64,000 bases of DNA, from NCBI GenBank assembly GCA_028622995.1, contig JAJQJQ010000020.1, forward strand, positions 1,922,001-1,986,000. The letters are read 5' to 3'. The DNA is from Panagrolaimus kolymaensis (lineage: Eukaryota > Nematoda > Chromadorea > Rhabditida > Panagrolaimidae). Of the stretch, positions 1-12,051 are shown piece after piece (the first letter of the stretch is position 1; each line of letters starts with the position of its first letter). Under the pieces are notes generated by a model. The model had not been told where the DNA came from, ran no database searches, and saw only the letters and a program-made list of their open reading frames with translations. The position numbers were made by a program, and so were the translations under genes.

Positions 1-3000
1 GATAGCATAATTTGATCCAAAAATAATTGCTGTCATTAAAAACGATAGTAGCAAACGTTAAACAATATTTTTCAAAAATTTGTTATTTTCAACCAAAAAA
101 ATAATTGTAAATTTTACTTTACGAACCTATTGGAAGTGATTTCAGCCAAGTTGGATTCATTACATGTGATACCTTTTTGAAGCATTTGTTCAGCAAATCG
201 ATTTTGTACCGCAAAAACTCGCAACGTATTAACTCCAATATACGAATCTTGAGTGTGTGAAGTTACTGCTGACCAAGCTTTAGAGCACAATCGGCGAATT
301 TGAACCGAGGCATAAGTGTAATATCGCTAAAAGTTATTAAACTTTTTTATGTGGATAGCAAAATTGAGAAAATGGCTTACAACAATTATAACAAAAATTA
401 TCATAACTGGAATAGATAAAAATCCAACTTGTGGAATAACATATAAAGCACTGACAGTATAAAATGTGCATTCTGCTAATAAAATTGTTGAATAATTTAA
501 TATATTTGGAACTTCATTATCAATTTTCTCGATATCTTTACTCAATCGATTCAAAATTCTTCCCAAAGGTGTGGTATCAAAGAAGGTCATCGGTGAGCGA
601 AGAAGTGAAAACAACAAATTATCATGTAATTTTTTACTTGCTCTAAATGCTCCAAATGCAATCATAACAGAACAAATACCGGAAACTATGCAACTTGCAA
701 CTCCAAACAATCCATAAACTTCTAAACTTTGCATGTTGGTTATGTGACTATCATTTCCAAATCCAGAAGACCATTTAGCCATCCAAATTTGACTAAAGCT
801 TTCAAAAATAGTTCGAAAAATGAATAATGTTAAGAAATAACTAATTGCTAATGCAATTCCAAAAGCTTTAATATAACCAAAATATATTAAATATGAAACT
901 TTTCCAGTTTCAAGTTCTTCATCTTCTATTAATCTTGCAGTAGATTCAGTTGGTTGTTGAGAAATTGAGCGATGGAAAGAAGGCATTGTTGAAGCTGAGT
1001 GATTTGAAGATGTTCTTCGACGTCGATGAATTGGCGAAGAAAGTGGTTGTTGTTCAATACCACCGCCACTGCATGCACTAATACTTCGAACGTGTTCACG
1101 AATTTGTGCAGCTCCAACTAATTCATTTAATACGTCAACTTCCTCTTCCGCAATAGCTTCATCGACTTCTGTTTGCTTTTCAGCTTTAATTGCAAATTCT
1201 CGAACAAGGTCATTAAAGGTTTCATTTTCACGTGCAAGAAGCTCATCATAAGTTCCAATATCAATAACATTACCTTCTAAAATTAAATTTTACAATAAAC
1301 TATAATCAAATTACAAAAATTTCTTACCTTTCATTACAACAATTCGATCGCATTTAGCTAAAAAGCTGATGGAATTAAGCGCAAATATCCGAGTTTTTTC
1401 TTTTAAAATTCCATCATTTCCAATAACATTATGAAAAATGTGTGCTCCAACATGACTGTCAACAGCGCTCAAAGTATCATCAAGAATATATAAATCAGAA
1501 TTTTGATAAACCGCTCGAGCGAGGGCCACTCTAGCTTTTTGTCCGCCTGACAGATTTAATCCTCGTTCACCAATTTCTGTGGCATCTCCAGCGGCAAACA
1601 TTTTCAAATCATCTTTTAAAGCACAAACATCGATGGTTTGACGATAAAAAGATTCTTCATACTTTTTTCCAAAAAGAATGTTTTCACGAAGTGAAAGATT
1701 TTGAATCCATGCTTCTTGTGGAACATATGCAATGGATAGGGGAGTTTTACGAAAGAATAAACCAGAAGTTTGATAAAGTTCTCCACAAATGGATGAAAGT
1801 AGAGAAGATTTGCCTGCTCCAACACGACCGATGATACCGATGAGTTCACCTTCGCGAATTTCAAGATTAATTGATTTCAAACTTGGGAGAATTTGAGTTG
1901 TTGGTTCATTTGGATTCATGGGAGTCCAAGAAAAATTTGCATCTTGAAGTTCAACAATGGTATTTTCATTGGAGGGCATTAAAGTGTTCAATAAATCTGG
2001 CACTTCAGGTTCCACTAAAAATTCTTGAACTCGATTTAAACTAATTCTTGCATTGATTACTTCTTGAACCAAACCAGGTATACGATAAACGGAGAATCGC
2101 ATTAAATTAAAAAGCATCAATGATAAGAAGGCAACTTGAGGAGTTAAAGGATGTTCTTGAATAATGATATAACCAACAAATGAAACAATAGTAGCCAAAA
2201 TGGGGCAAGCATTAAATGAAATTTCCATTGCCGAATAACAATATATTGCATATTTTAATTGGGTTACTTCTTTATTTCGAATTTCAGCTATTCTTTCTCG
2301 CATTGAATCTTCCCATGCATATAGTTTAAGAACTTTAACACCCGAAAGTACATCCGTCATAAGTTTAAGTCGCTCATCTTTTAATTCCATTTGATGCTCC
2401 TAAACGCATAAGAAAAAAAAATGTTTAAATCAGCTGATGATTCCTTTAAAAAAATATTCTTACTTCACATTTAGTTGCAATTTTAGCAAGAAACCCATTT
2501 AAAGGGAGAAATAAAATAATTATTGCTAAACCATAAAGAACATTTATGCCAATGGTAAATGATAAACCTGTGAGGCATAGCGCGATCTAAAAAAGGTTGA
2601 TTGAGCTTTCTTAGTTTTAAAAAAAAATTGTATTAAAAATTAGCAGCAAAGTCGACTCCAAAAAAGGCTTACCATAATTGGAGAATAAAAAAAGTCGAGT
2701 AAATTATACCAAAAATTTCTAATTCTTTCAACATCGGTGGATAATAAATTTACAACTTCACCCGCAGAATATTTTAATTTAGCACTTGAAGAAAGTTTTA
2801 ACATTTTTCGATATATTACATTCATAAGAATTGATTGAACATCCAAATATGCGAGTAAACCATAAAAATCACTCCTCACAATAATAATTAATTTTATCCA
2901 ACCTATTATAAGTGCAGAAATAACGAGAGTGTAACCATACCAAAGAGGATAATTATTTTCAGCTGAGCTTATAATAAGTTTTAAACCCAGTGGGTCGGAC

Positions 3001-4106
3001 ATTGTAATAAAGGCATCCAAGATAGTTAAGGATACACTTGCAGCAAATGGGAACCATGTAACTTTAAAAAGAATTATAAACAACCATGGTATAAATGAAG
3101 ATGATTTTTTAGATGTATTAGCTTTGGAATAATATTTATTAAAAAGGGTTAATAATCTTTCAGGTTGATTTCGAGGATCAAGAGACCAAAATGAATCATA
3201 ATCGAGGGTGCCTTTATAACCTTTAGACATTAAATATCCAGCTTGAGCAAACACCGCTCGAGCAAGGGATGAACGAGTTCGATCAGGATCAACTGGCTAA
3301 AAAAAAGCAAGGATGTATTGTTTTAAAGCCCCCATGAAGCTAGATGCTTACTTTTTGATTAGAAAAGTTTTCATAATTTCCATTAAAAGTATCAACAAAA
3401 CAAAACAGAATAATTAGAAAAAATACTGAAATTCCTTCGAGACCAAAGAGAACGAAAGATGAAAAATTCGGCTAAATATAAAAGGTTTTTTTAATATTAA
3501 AAAAGCGATTAGTTGAAAAATTAAAATCATTACTTTTTCTAAACCAATAATTACAACAATTTGAGGAATAATAATAACCAAGTGTAGGAAATAAGTTAAA
3601 TGAAGCCACATGGAACTTGGAATTCCGCTATACCAACATCGAAGATATCCAGCAAATAAAGTTATCTATAAGCAAATGCTTCAACCTATGAATGAAAAAA
3701 TCAAAAGCTTACAGCAATCACAGAATTTGCCATCCTTCCAATAATTGTTTCAGGAGTTGGATTTGATTCAAAAAATATTAAAATTATTCGAATTAAACAT
3801 GATAAAACTATGATGGAAGAAAAGATGGCTTTAGCTAATAAAAGTTTTGTAACCGCAAGTTTGGGAGATAAAACAATATACCCATAAAAAATTAAAAAAG
3901 ATAAACATAAAATTGAAAATATTGATAGAATAATTGGAAGAAATACAAATGCAAAACATGGAGTTATTACATCCGTAACACTACTATTTGAAGTTATTGA
4001 AACAAATAGCGGAGATTTACATATCACTAAATTATTGTTAAAGAATGGCAATATCAAAGTTGCCATATTTTTGAAAGTTTTAATTGTAGCAGCAATAATA
4101 GTAACA
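1..4106 (-). CDS. MRP-type ABC transporter (ABCC family), partial
   Basis: ATP-driven exporter of anionic conjugates at a membrane. The protein reads across exons at about 3713-4106, 3534-3665, 3352-3472, 2673-3297, 2467-2586, 1329-2401, 311-1280 and 126-310, joined by short introns. N-terminal hydrophobic segments (TMD0-like) are followed by TMD1, with the region around PRNQPERLL typical of MRP linkers. NBD1 (exon 1329-2401) shows Walker A GRVGAGKSS, the Q-loop YVPQEAWIQ, signature LNLSGGQKAR and Walker B DLYILDDTLSAVD. TMD2 begins in the 311-1280 exon (FFDTTPLGRILNRLSKDI). NBD2 lies beyond position 1. The H-loop position reads IFALNS instead of the usual VTHS. The start codon is not certain: coding sequence continues upstream of the Met at 4066, and a further 5' exon may end near 4301 at a GTAAAT donor. 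Family call is secure; the ortholog within ABCC is not. Confidence 0.93.
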
Positions 4107-4932
4107 GCTTCATCAAGATGTGTAAAATAATGTATTAAATTTTGATTGTTTCGGAGTATTTAAACCAAAAAGTATTGAGAGGTTTTTGAGTTAAAACGCA
4201 AACATAGGATCTAAAATATTTCTTAATTTAAAATTATAGAGGAGGAGAAAAAGTTAAAACAAACAAAAAAGTGATAAAAAAACTTTTTAAGGGTCATTTA
4301 CCTCCGAGAAAACCATCAGTTTGATCTAATATTGCGCAATTTTGTTTTTTTTCTCAATGTTGTGTTTGTCTTCGGTTGGCTGGCTGGCTGGCTTGAGTTG
4401 TTGTTGTTGAGATACTTTTTTTCTTTCTCTCATTTTTTTGTTGTTGGTTGATGATGGCTGGTTGGGCTAAAGAACAACAACCTCGAGAGAGCATTGCAGA
4501 CAGATTACAAACAAGCATCATTTTTTTAAAACTCTGCTGCATTTGCTTGTTTAGTGGTGGCGCCGTGTCTTTATTTGGTGGTATTTTTCAATAATTTTAA
4601 GTTCATAAAAATTTTTTTTATCAGTAATTTAAATGATACATAAAAAAAAGTTGCGTAAAAATTATGCTCAAATTAGGTCGACTCAAAGAAAAAAGAAATA
4701 TAACTGAATTTTTTAAAAAAATCTCTGTAGCTTTACAAACAAACAAAAAGAAATACCAATTCGCTATAATTTCGAATTTTAAAAATTCATCCAAAAAGAA
4801 TGAAAATTTGTGATTTAGAAAAAAGCTTTGGCAACCAAAGATATGCAAATTTTTATATTTTTATTCAAACTCCTGAAAACAAAAAAAGAAAAGAAACACA
4901 CTTCACTGCTTTTCTTTTTTAGAAAAAAGAAG
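4107..4932. other. Divergent spacer between ABCC gene and lectin gene
   Basis: This stretch separates two genes transcribed away from each other, so it probably holds both promoters. On the minus strand an open stretch from 4542 to 4354 and a short one ending at a GTAAATG donor near 4301 could be 5' exons of the ABCC gene, but they match no motif I recognise. The rest is AT-rich with GGCTGGCT and GTTGTTG microsatellite-like runs around 4370-4450. Confidence 0.4.
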
Positions 4933-6253
4933 ATGGTTGCTTCAATTATGCTCCCTTTCTTCTTGGCTGTGATACTGCTGATTCCAAATGTTTTATCAAG
5001 AACGTCAATTCTTGATATTGGATCCTGTAATCATTTGGATAATCCTGAACTTTGTGTACATTTTCTTCCATTCAATGAAATACAAAACTATGATAAAGCC
5101 AATGAAAGATGTACGGAATCTCAAGGATATCTTCCGAAACTTACAAGTGCTCTTGATCTTGAAACTCTTCAACAACATATCTTCTTTCAAAATTATCCTG
5201 AAGAATTTGTTTATTTTTCCACGGCTTTTGATTCAAGCAGCAAAGATATTGTTAAATGGGGCAATGGTGAGTTACTAAAACAAATAAACAATATTTAATT
5301 ATTAAATCATTTCCATTTTAGATAAGGCTATGCCAGCAATGAAATACCAATGGAAAACGAATACAATTCATTACACCGATGGAACAGAACAATTGCCAAT
5401 AGTGTGTTATCGCGAATTTCTTCCTAAAATCAAATGTGACGAAAATGCTGGCTTTAAACTTTATTTTCCTTCATCTGCTTGCTTTGGAATTTACACTTCT
5501 GATGGTATGTTTTTTTTTGTTAATGAAATTGTTTATTACAAGAAATTTTAGATTTCGGTAATGATATTGGATTTACAGCTCATGATTGTCATCAATTTTG
5601 TTTATCAAAGAAAAGTCAACCGGCAGTTTTTGATACAGAAGCTGAAATGAAATTTGTCGATGGTATGTGTTATATCTTTTATACAAAAACCCTTTTATGT
5701 ATATGTAAATATTTTTGGGCAAAATGAAAACTCGCGAAAAACCATGCAAAGAACGTAATCATAGTAAGTTTGATTTCATTTTATGATTGATGAAAGTCTA
5801 AGCAATGACTAAAAACTGAGGACTTTTTTTTTCTTACCTTTTAGCATTTTTGCTTGGACTTTTTTTAAAATCATTATTTGGATTAATAATAGCTAAAAAA
5901 ACTATTTTAGATACCTGTCAAGGTTATTGGACTGGACATCGCTTGCCTTCAAAATATCCTCAAAATGTTGATCACGACGTTCTTAAAGCATCATTATACA
6001 ATATGGATGGATCACCAACTAATATTTACAAAGAAAAGAATTTTAGTCCATGGGACAGAGGTGAACCGAATTATTCTGGTGGAGGAGCAGGTAATGCGTT
6101 TGAAGAACATTGCGTTGAATGGTATGATGGCACCAAGTATGTTATCGTTTATATTTTATGTAACAACATTTTTATTTTTTTAGTAGATTTAATGATTTAC
6201 CTTGTAATCGCCATGATGGATGTCTGTGTCGAACTCAAGCTGATAGAACCTAA
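4933..6253 (+). CDS. C-type lectin domain protein (copy A)
   Basis: Secreted carbohydrate-binding protein. Exon 1 from the Met at 4933 starts with a signal peptide (MVASIMLPFFLAVILLIPN) and ends at a donor near 5264. Further exons are about 5322-5504, 5551-5660, roughly 5912-6138 and 6182-6253, with short introns ending in TTTTAG. The C-terminal domain has the CTLD landmarks: WTGHRL, an EPN sugar-specificity motif in GEPNYSGGGAGN, EHCVEW, and the end block FNDLPCNRHDGCLCR. The canonical WND calcium motif is FND here (W to F), unlike copy B. The exon between 5660 and 5912 is uncertain because two acceptors (near 5844 and 5911) are possible. The EPN motif suggests mannose-type ligands by family rule. 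Nearly the whole middle is repeated at 12052-12724. Confidence 0.85.
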
Positions 6254-6398
6254 AATTTTATTAATATTGTTTTGTATAATATGTTTAAAAATGTTGTTTG
6301 AAAAATAAATGTAATCGTTTAAATATTAGAAATATTTTTGTTATGCTTCTAACATAAAAAACTAATTTATTTTTGTACTTTTTTTTGTTATTCTAAGA

Positions 6399-6426
6399 CT
6401 AGGCGCTACGCGGCCCTTCGGGCCGC
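6399..6426 (-). other. Helitron 3' terminus: hairpin plus CTAG
   Basis: A perfect 7-bp stem with a 3-base loop, the only strongly GC-rich run in this AT-rich neighbourhood, is followed after seven bases by CTAG and a host T. This is the family's transposition terminator and defines the left boundary of the element. Confidence 0.85.
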
Positions 6427-6582
6427 CGGCAACATGTTTTTTTGAATGATTTTTATTATATTTTAACACAACATTTTACAAACAATAAATAATAGAAAAT
6501 ATACAAAAAAAAATTGAAAAAAGTCTTGTAGTTCTAACGGAAAATCAATGTGAATATTAGGCATATGAATGAAGTTTTCAAA

Positions 6583-7672
6583 GATTTTTTTCAATTGTTT
6601 AAAGATGATTCAAAACAACACCATAATAACTGAATTCGACCACGTAGTAATTTTATAAAGCTTTATAAGCCATTTCATAAAGTTCGACCACGTTGAAATG
6701 TGTTGTTGAAATTGAGCTAAAATGCGGACGTTTATAACAAATCAAACAAAAAACAATTCACCATAGTTATTGAATTTGACCACATTGTAATTTGATGGAG
6801 TTTTATAAGGATTCCACAATATTCGGCCATGTTGAAAAGCGTTGTTAAGATTGAGCTAAAATGCGGACGTTTATAACAGATCAAACAAAAAACAATTCAC
6901 CATAGTTATTGAATTTGACCACATTGTAATTTGATGGAGTTTTATAAGGATTCCACAATATTCGGCCATGTTGAAAAGCGTTGTTAAGATTGAGCTAAAA
7001 TGCGGACGTTTATAACAGATCAAACAAAAAACAATTCACCATAGTTATTGAATTTGACCACATTGTAATTTGATGGAGTTTTATAAGGATTTGAGTGATT
7101 TCGACCACGTTGATAAGAGTTGTTGAGATTGAGCTAAAATGCGGACGTTTATAACAGATCAAACAAAAAACAATTCACCATAGTTATTGAATTTGACCAC
7201 ATTGTAATTTGATGGAGTTTTATAAGGATTTGAGTGATTTCGACCACGTTGATAAGAGTTGTTGAGATTGAGCTAAAATGCGGACGTTTATAACAGATCA
7301 AACAAAAAACAATTCACCATAGTTATTGAATTTGACCACATTGTAATTTGATGGAGTTTTATAAGGATTTGAGTGATTTCGACCACGTTGATAAGAGTTG
7401 TTGAGATTGAGCTAAAATGCTGACGCTTATAACAAATCCAAAAAAAAGAATTACCGTATAGTTACTGAATTTAACCACTTTGTTATCTGATGAAGTTCTT
7501 GTAGCATTTGATGAAATTCGACCACGTTGAAACAGTTGTTGAGTTTAAGCTAAAATGAGAATGTTATCGACTATTCACGAAGAAAAAGAATCACCATAGT
7601 TATTGAGTTGTTCGAATACATTATAATTTGATGTAGTTTTATAAGCATTTTACCATATTCGACCACGATGAG
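6583..7672. repeat. 139-bp tandem repeat array inside the Helitron
   Basis: The landmark AATGCGGACGTTTATAAC recurs at 6721, 6860, 6999, 7138 and 7277, and a variant at 7416, giving an exact 139-bp period. Each unit carries CACCATAGTTATTGAATTTG and a TTCGACCACG-like block. Central units are almost identical; the outermost units (before 6700 and after 7420) are diverged, as expected for an array growing by unequal exchange from its middle. Two sub-variants (ATTCGGCCATG and TTTCGACCACG) occupy the left and right units. Confidence 0.95.
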
Positions 7673-7730
7673 GTTGTAATTTTTTTTTGATTTTTTTTTT
7701 GATTTTTATTATTTGATTTTTATTATTTGA

Positions 7731-10412
7731 TTATTTAAAAGCTCCTTTGCGTGTGTTCCATTGAAATTTATTTGTTTGTTTATTTTTACCCCAAGTGAAA
7801 TGTTCGGGTATTTCTCCATAAAAATAGTTTTTAGATTTAGGGTCACGTTTATTTAATTCAAAATAGTCCATTAACATAGTTTTTTTATCCAAAGCTGCTT
7901 GTATTCCGTCAATGTTATCCGCATCTATAAAATTAACACTTTGTTCATTTGGCAAGTGCAGAGGAAGCCTTGTTATAGAGTGACTCTTACCATGCAATTC
8001 AAATTTAAAAATTCTCCAGGCTGCTTCGGCTGCTCCCATGTAACGACTGTTCAAAAATGATTCACATTCGTCGTATTGTACAACGCCATCAACAATTTTA
8101 ACGGCTGCAGAATCATGGCCTTTGAAAATGTATTTATAAAGGTATTTTACAGCTTTAATAGAAGATACAACTTCAACATTAATATGGCAATTCATTAATA
8201 GTAATAAGTTTGGGCAATGTGGAACAACATATTGGTTGTCTGCAACAAATCCTGAACTTTTTATTATTTCTCGGTCATTATCTGGTCTTGCATAAGTAGG
8301 GTAAGCGTCTTCATCAAGAGTTGTTTTTTCTTGGAAATTTTTTGGAAAACCTTTAGAACATTCACCATTTTTTTCACATCGAAAACCGCAGGGACCATGA
8401 ATCATATGAGTTGAAACTAAATTAAATAAGTTTGTATATTTTTCTTGATCTGGTAACTGGGCACTTATATAGCGATCGATTACTTCAGCAGTTCGCATTT
8501 TATAGTCACCTTCCAATGTTACCAATAAATGCGCATGGGGAAGCCCTCTTTTTTGGAATTCAATGGTATAGACATATGCTTTGCATTCACCAAAATAGCC
8601 TTTTTTCTCAATCAAATCAACGACGAAGTTCAACTTTTGTTTGAATACTCTTGCAATCAAATCTGGTCGATCAGCAGGTGTTTGTCCAGGGAAAAGATTT
8701 TCTACGATTTCAGGCCAGTTAGGATTGCAAGTCATTGTTACAAATAAATCGGGTTTTCCAAGTCGACGAACAATGGCCATTGCATCTTGATAAACTTGTT
8801 CCATGTATCGTGGAGATCCTGTATGAGTCGAGGGCAAAATAATTTTAGCGCCGATGGAACTTGCATTATTATCAATTTGGTGTTTTTTCATGAATGCATC
8901 AATGTTGGTATAAATATCCCGATATATTTTATTTTGATTTTTACGAAGATATTCAACTCGTTCCTTTATAATTTTTAAAGCAGTATCGACTAACCATTGT
9001 TGAAAAAGCCTGCCGCCATGTAAAATAGCATTAAATTCACCATCACGGATAGATATTTTAAATTTAGCGTATGCACCGCGTGTTAAACCTTCATTTTTTT
9101 TACTAAAAAGTTTTTTCATTTCATGATGCCATATTGGTTGACCGTGAGGGAAGAAAATAGGATAAAGCCATGGTTCAACATTTTTATCCAATGCATTAAC
9201 AGTTTTTAAATGACGACCTTCTTTGTCATAAATTGTGACATATGAATCAGGAATTTCGCCATCATCGGTTGTAGCAAAAACTGCAGCAACTTCATTGGAT
9301 GTTTGCAAATTAAAACGGCGAGGATCGACTCCCTTTTTTAAGCTAAAATGCATTGATAAATTTAAAGGCGCTATTCCATTTTGTGCTGCTAAAGTTTGTT
9401 GTATTTCATATTGCTCAAACATCATTTTAAAAGCTTGGGCATGACAATTTATTTGGCTCAAAGTAAGCGACAAAATTTTAGTAATTTCAGGTTTGAGTTT
9501 TGAAAATGTTTGCATACGCGTTTCTGCAGCTTCGAGTGGATCAGTAAAATATAATTGCCCATATGATTGGGTTTCGTTTTCTGCATTTCTTAGTGCTGTG
9601 TTTATTTGATTATAAACTTGGCCTTGAACAACGAACGAATACGGCCCCGGACGGTTAATTCCAAATTTTACAATATCTGCATTAAATGAAGCAAAAGCAT
9701 GTGCACTATTGTAATATCTTATATTATCTCTGAATTCACGAATATCAAATAGTTTTTTAAGTTCTTCAGGATATGGAAGTTCAGCTGATAAGCTTAAGCT
9801 ACTGCCATGTTGACAACATAAGCTGAATGATAAACCTTTATTACTAACTTTTTCACTTTCAAAATGCTTAGAGCCACAATGGGTACATTCCAAATTCATC
9901 GGGCCAAGATAATGTTGTTGAGTAGTGTCATCAATTTCTTTACCTCCTGCTGTTATTTGGTTTTTTGGTCGACGCTTATTTTGCATGCGACTACGTAAGT
10001 TATTGGTTTCAAAATCTTTTTCAGCTTCTGATAAAGTGGATCTTCTTTGTTGCATCGATTTTTTGGCTTGTTCATTTCTGTTAGATATTCCTGCATCTGT
10101 TAAATTTGCATTTATTATTTGCATACGACTGCGTGCATTTTCATTTTCAATAGCTTTGTCAGCGTCAGATAAATTGGATCTTCTTTTTTGCATTGTATTT
10201 TTAGCCTTTAAATTTTTTTGGCTTCTCTCTAATGGAGTTAAATTTGCATTTTTAGTTTGCATCCTACTACGTGCTTCATTATTTTTATTTTGTTTTTGTT
10301 GATTGGGGATATTTGATTTTCTCTCTTTATCACGATCAGCCTTTTTTCTTTTTAGATCTGCTTGATGAATAACTTCTTGCGAAGCGGTTCTTTTAATAGG
10401 TTTCCTACCCAT
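7731..10412 (-). CDS. Helitron Rep protein, lacks PIF1 helicase domain
   Basis: Replication-initiator (HUH endonuclease) portion of a Helitron transposase, 893 residues in one exon. Residues 1-150 are basic with a repeated R-S-R-M-Q-x-K/I-N-A-N-L-T motif (at least three copies), probably DNA binding. A CTHCGSKHF...CCQHG zinc-finger-like block follows near 175-205. The Helitron-like N region includes VTMTCNPNWPEI near 560, the HUH motif KRGLPHAHLL near 620-630 and the tyrosine segment YLYKYIFKGHD near 756-766. Full-length relatives continue about 500 more residues into a PIF1-type helicase. This ORF stops at GAFK just where the helicase would begin, and T-rich DNA plus the tandem array follow. 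The ORF is otherwise open, so the loss looks recent or the helicase is supplied in trans. Confidence 0.92.
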   Translation of the reverse strand: MGRKPIKRTASQEVIHQADLKRKKADRDKERKSNIPNQQKQNKNNEARSRMQTKNANLTPLERSQKNLKAKNTMQKRRSNLSDADKAIENENARSRMQIINANLTDAGISNRNEQAKKSMQQRRSTLSEAEKDFETNNLRSRMQNKRRPKNQITAGGKEIDDTTQQHYLGPMNLECTHCGSKHFESEKVSNKGLSFSLCCQHGSSLSLSAELPYPEELKKLFDIREFRDNIRYYNSAHAFASFNADIVKFGINRPGPYSFVVQGQVYNQINTALRNAENETQSYGQLYFTDPLEAAETRMQTFSKLKPEITKILSLTLSQINCHAQAFKMMFEQYEIQQTLAAQNGIAPLNLSMHFSLKKGVDPRRFNLQTSNEVAAVFATTDDGEIPDSYVTIYDKEGRHLKTVNALDKNVEPWLYPIFFPHGQPIWHHEMKKLFSKKNEGLTRGAYAKFKISIRDGEFNAILHGGRLFQQWLVDTALKIIKERVEYLRKNQNKIYRDIYTNIDAFMKKHQIDNNASSIGAKIILPSTHTGSPRYMEQVYQDAMAIVRRLGKPDLFVTMTCNPNWPEIVENLFPGQTPADRPDLIARVFKQKLNFVVDLIEKKGYFGECKAYVYTIEFQKRGLPHAHLLVTLEGDYKMRTAEVIDRYISAQLPDQEKYTNLFNLVSTHMIHGPCGFRCEKNGECSKGFPKNFQEKTTLDEDAYPTYARPDNDREIIKSSGFVADNQYVVPHCPNLLLLMNCHINVEVVSSIKAVKYLYKYIFKGHDSAAVKIVDGVVQYDECESFLNSRYMGAAEAAWRIFKFELHGKSHSITRLPLHLPNEQSVNFIDADNIDGIQAALDKKTMLMDYFELNKRDPKSKNYFYGEIPEHFTWGKNKQTNKFQWNTRKGAFK

Positions 10413-11507
10413 TTTATTAAATAATAGTAAGTTAAAAAAATGATATTAAAAGCTAAAAATAAAAAATATTAATTATTAAAAATATTAAAAAAAAATAAAT
10501 AATGAACGAAGGTGTTCTCGGTTTTTAAAAGGTTCGACGTTCCAGTTGCCCAGAAGAGAACGGCCAGAAAAGCAGTCGAAACCACTTAGCCTGATGTGAT
10601 AGCCAAAGTTTCCAATGGTACACTACAAAGCAAAATTTGTTTGATAGCAGCAAAATCAGGTTTTGCGTATGAGCTTTAAGAGAGAGCGTTAAAGGTCACC
10701 GTTTGCGAGCAAGCTTGCAAAATTTATCTGAAGTTTTTTCTCTGTCATGCTCGTCTTTTATTGACTTTTCAAGTATGCAAAATTAGCATAAATCATTCCA
10801 TGGCACTTGTGAATGAAAATCTTGCTTTCCTTCACATTTATGTTAATTTTTTCATTTTATTTTCAATTTTCCCATGATCGATTTCCAGGTGACGAAATAA
10901 CGAAAAAACGCACAATGAAAATTACTAGGAAGGACAAGAAACTTCTTAAGACATTTATCAATCAAGAGCTTGGGGTCCAAAAGACTTTTAGTGAATATCT
11001 TTCCTAAAGCAAATCATTGCTGCACTGCACATCTAAATTGAGTTGTTGCAGAAGGTGCTTCCCTTTATGATGGGAAGAGTGCGAAATTCATAATGAGTGG
11101 ACCAGTCATTAAGTTGATCGAAGACTTTTTGCTAAAAAAAATCTTTATTTCTCTTTTTTTACCATATTCGGCATCGGAAGGCATCATCAGCCAATCCATT
11201 GCTGACATAGGTGGTTGGAAACATTAAAAATCGTTAAATCAATCCTAAATTTTCTGAGTTTCCTAACTATAAACCTCCAAAAATGAAAACTTCCACTCCT
11301 TAGGAGTTATCTACACTCTCTTTATGACTGTTTAATGAAATGCAAATATCCTTGAGACCTAATCAACCAAAAAAACCAATATCTTTATGTTTACATTTAT
11401 ATTAATTTTTTACATAAACAAAAACAACAATATTATATTTTACATAGTTTTAAACAAAAAATAAAATAATTAAAGAAAACAACAACCAATAAAAAATAAA
11501 ATAATGT
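10413..11507. other. Spacer holding the undetermined Helitron 5' end
   Basis: No recognisable gene. A plus-strand open stretch at about 10877-11007, preceded by a splice-acceptor-like GATTTCCAG, encodes a short lysine-rich peptide (GDEITKKRTMKITRKDKK) that matches nothing I recognise and is interrupted afterwards. The GC-richer part at 10520-10720 may be the Helitron 5' end or relic coding DNA. Confidence 0.35.
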
Positions 11508-12048
11508 TTATGCTACTCCTCGAATAACTTTCAATACAGTATTCAAAGAGTTAATCCATTGATTGAATTCATTTTCATTATCAATGCCAATCAAAAATTG
11601 TTTATGTTCAGGATATTCTTCACCACGACCAAATGTGACGATATTGAGATTAAAGAGCCATCGATGTGCATCACCATCAGATTCAGCAGAAGCAATTTCA
11701 GAATCACAAATAGTTGAACAATCTATGATGAATTTGAGATCATCGGCATGATGATTATTTGGAGGACCATCAGAAAATTGAATCAATCCATCACTCATTT
11801 TGACATAATATTGATCCGAACTTCCATCACTTAAGTAAAGCTTCTAAAAAGGAAAAAGAATGTAACAAAGAGACATACGGCATATAGTATCAACATACCC
11901 AATAGCCTTTTACTTCAGCTAATAATTCTTTTGGTAAAGGTGAAATCTTTGAATTTATGTTGATTGTACCATCCAAAGGATAAACAAATTCTTCCAAGTT
12001 AACAGCAATTTGACCATGAGTGAAACGATGAAGAGAAAATTTTCCAGT
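11508..12048 (-). CDS. PH-like domain protein, 5'-truncated
   Basis: Two exons on the minus strand: about 12048-11899 and 11843-11508, joined across a short intron (GTATG donor, TTTTTAG acceptor). The joined protein reads KGYW-KLYLSDGSSDQYYVK, then a run of strand-like segments, and ends with FLIGIDNENEFNQWINSLNTVL, which looks like the last strand and the tryptophan-bearing C-terminal helix of a pleckstrin-homology domain. Family placement within PH proteins (anillin-like, for example) is not possible by eye. Upstream the reading frame runs into antisense of the lectin exon at about 12050, so the real 5' end has been lost to the duplication junction. Probably a dead 3' fragment unless an alternative start exists. 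Confidence 0.5.
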
Positions 12049-12051
12049 AGG

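Larger units (their letters stand above)
6399..10412 (-). mobile_element. Helitron (rolling-circle transposon), helicase-less
   Basis: The element is oriented on the minus strand. Its 3' end is recognisable: a GC-rich hairpin (GCGGCCC-GAA-GGGCCGC on minus, 6410-6426), seven bases, then CTAG at 6402-6399 followed by host T, which fits the Helitron CTRR|T rule. Upstream lie a 139-bp tandem array and one long ORF with Helitron-like N and HUH Rep motifs. No PIF1 helicase is present. The 5' end (A|TC on minus) must lie above 10412 and was not located. It sits in the 3' flank of lectin copy A; the flank of copy B at about 13040-13080 looks like the unoccupied site, so insertion probably followed the lectin duplication. 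Confidence 0.85.
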
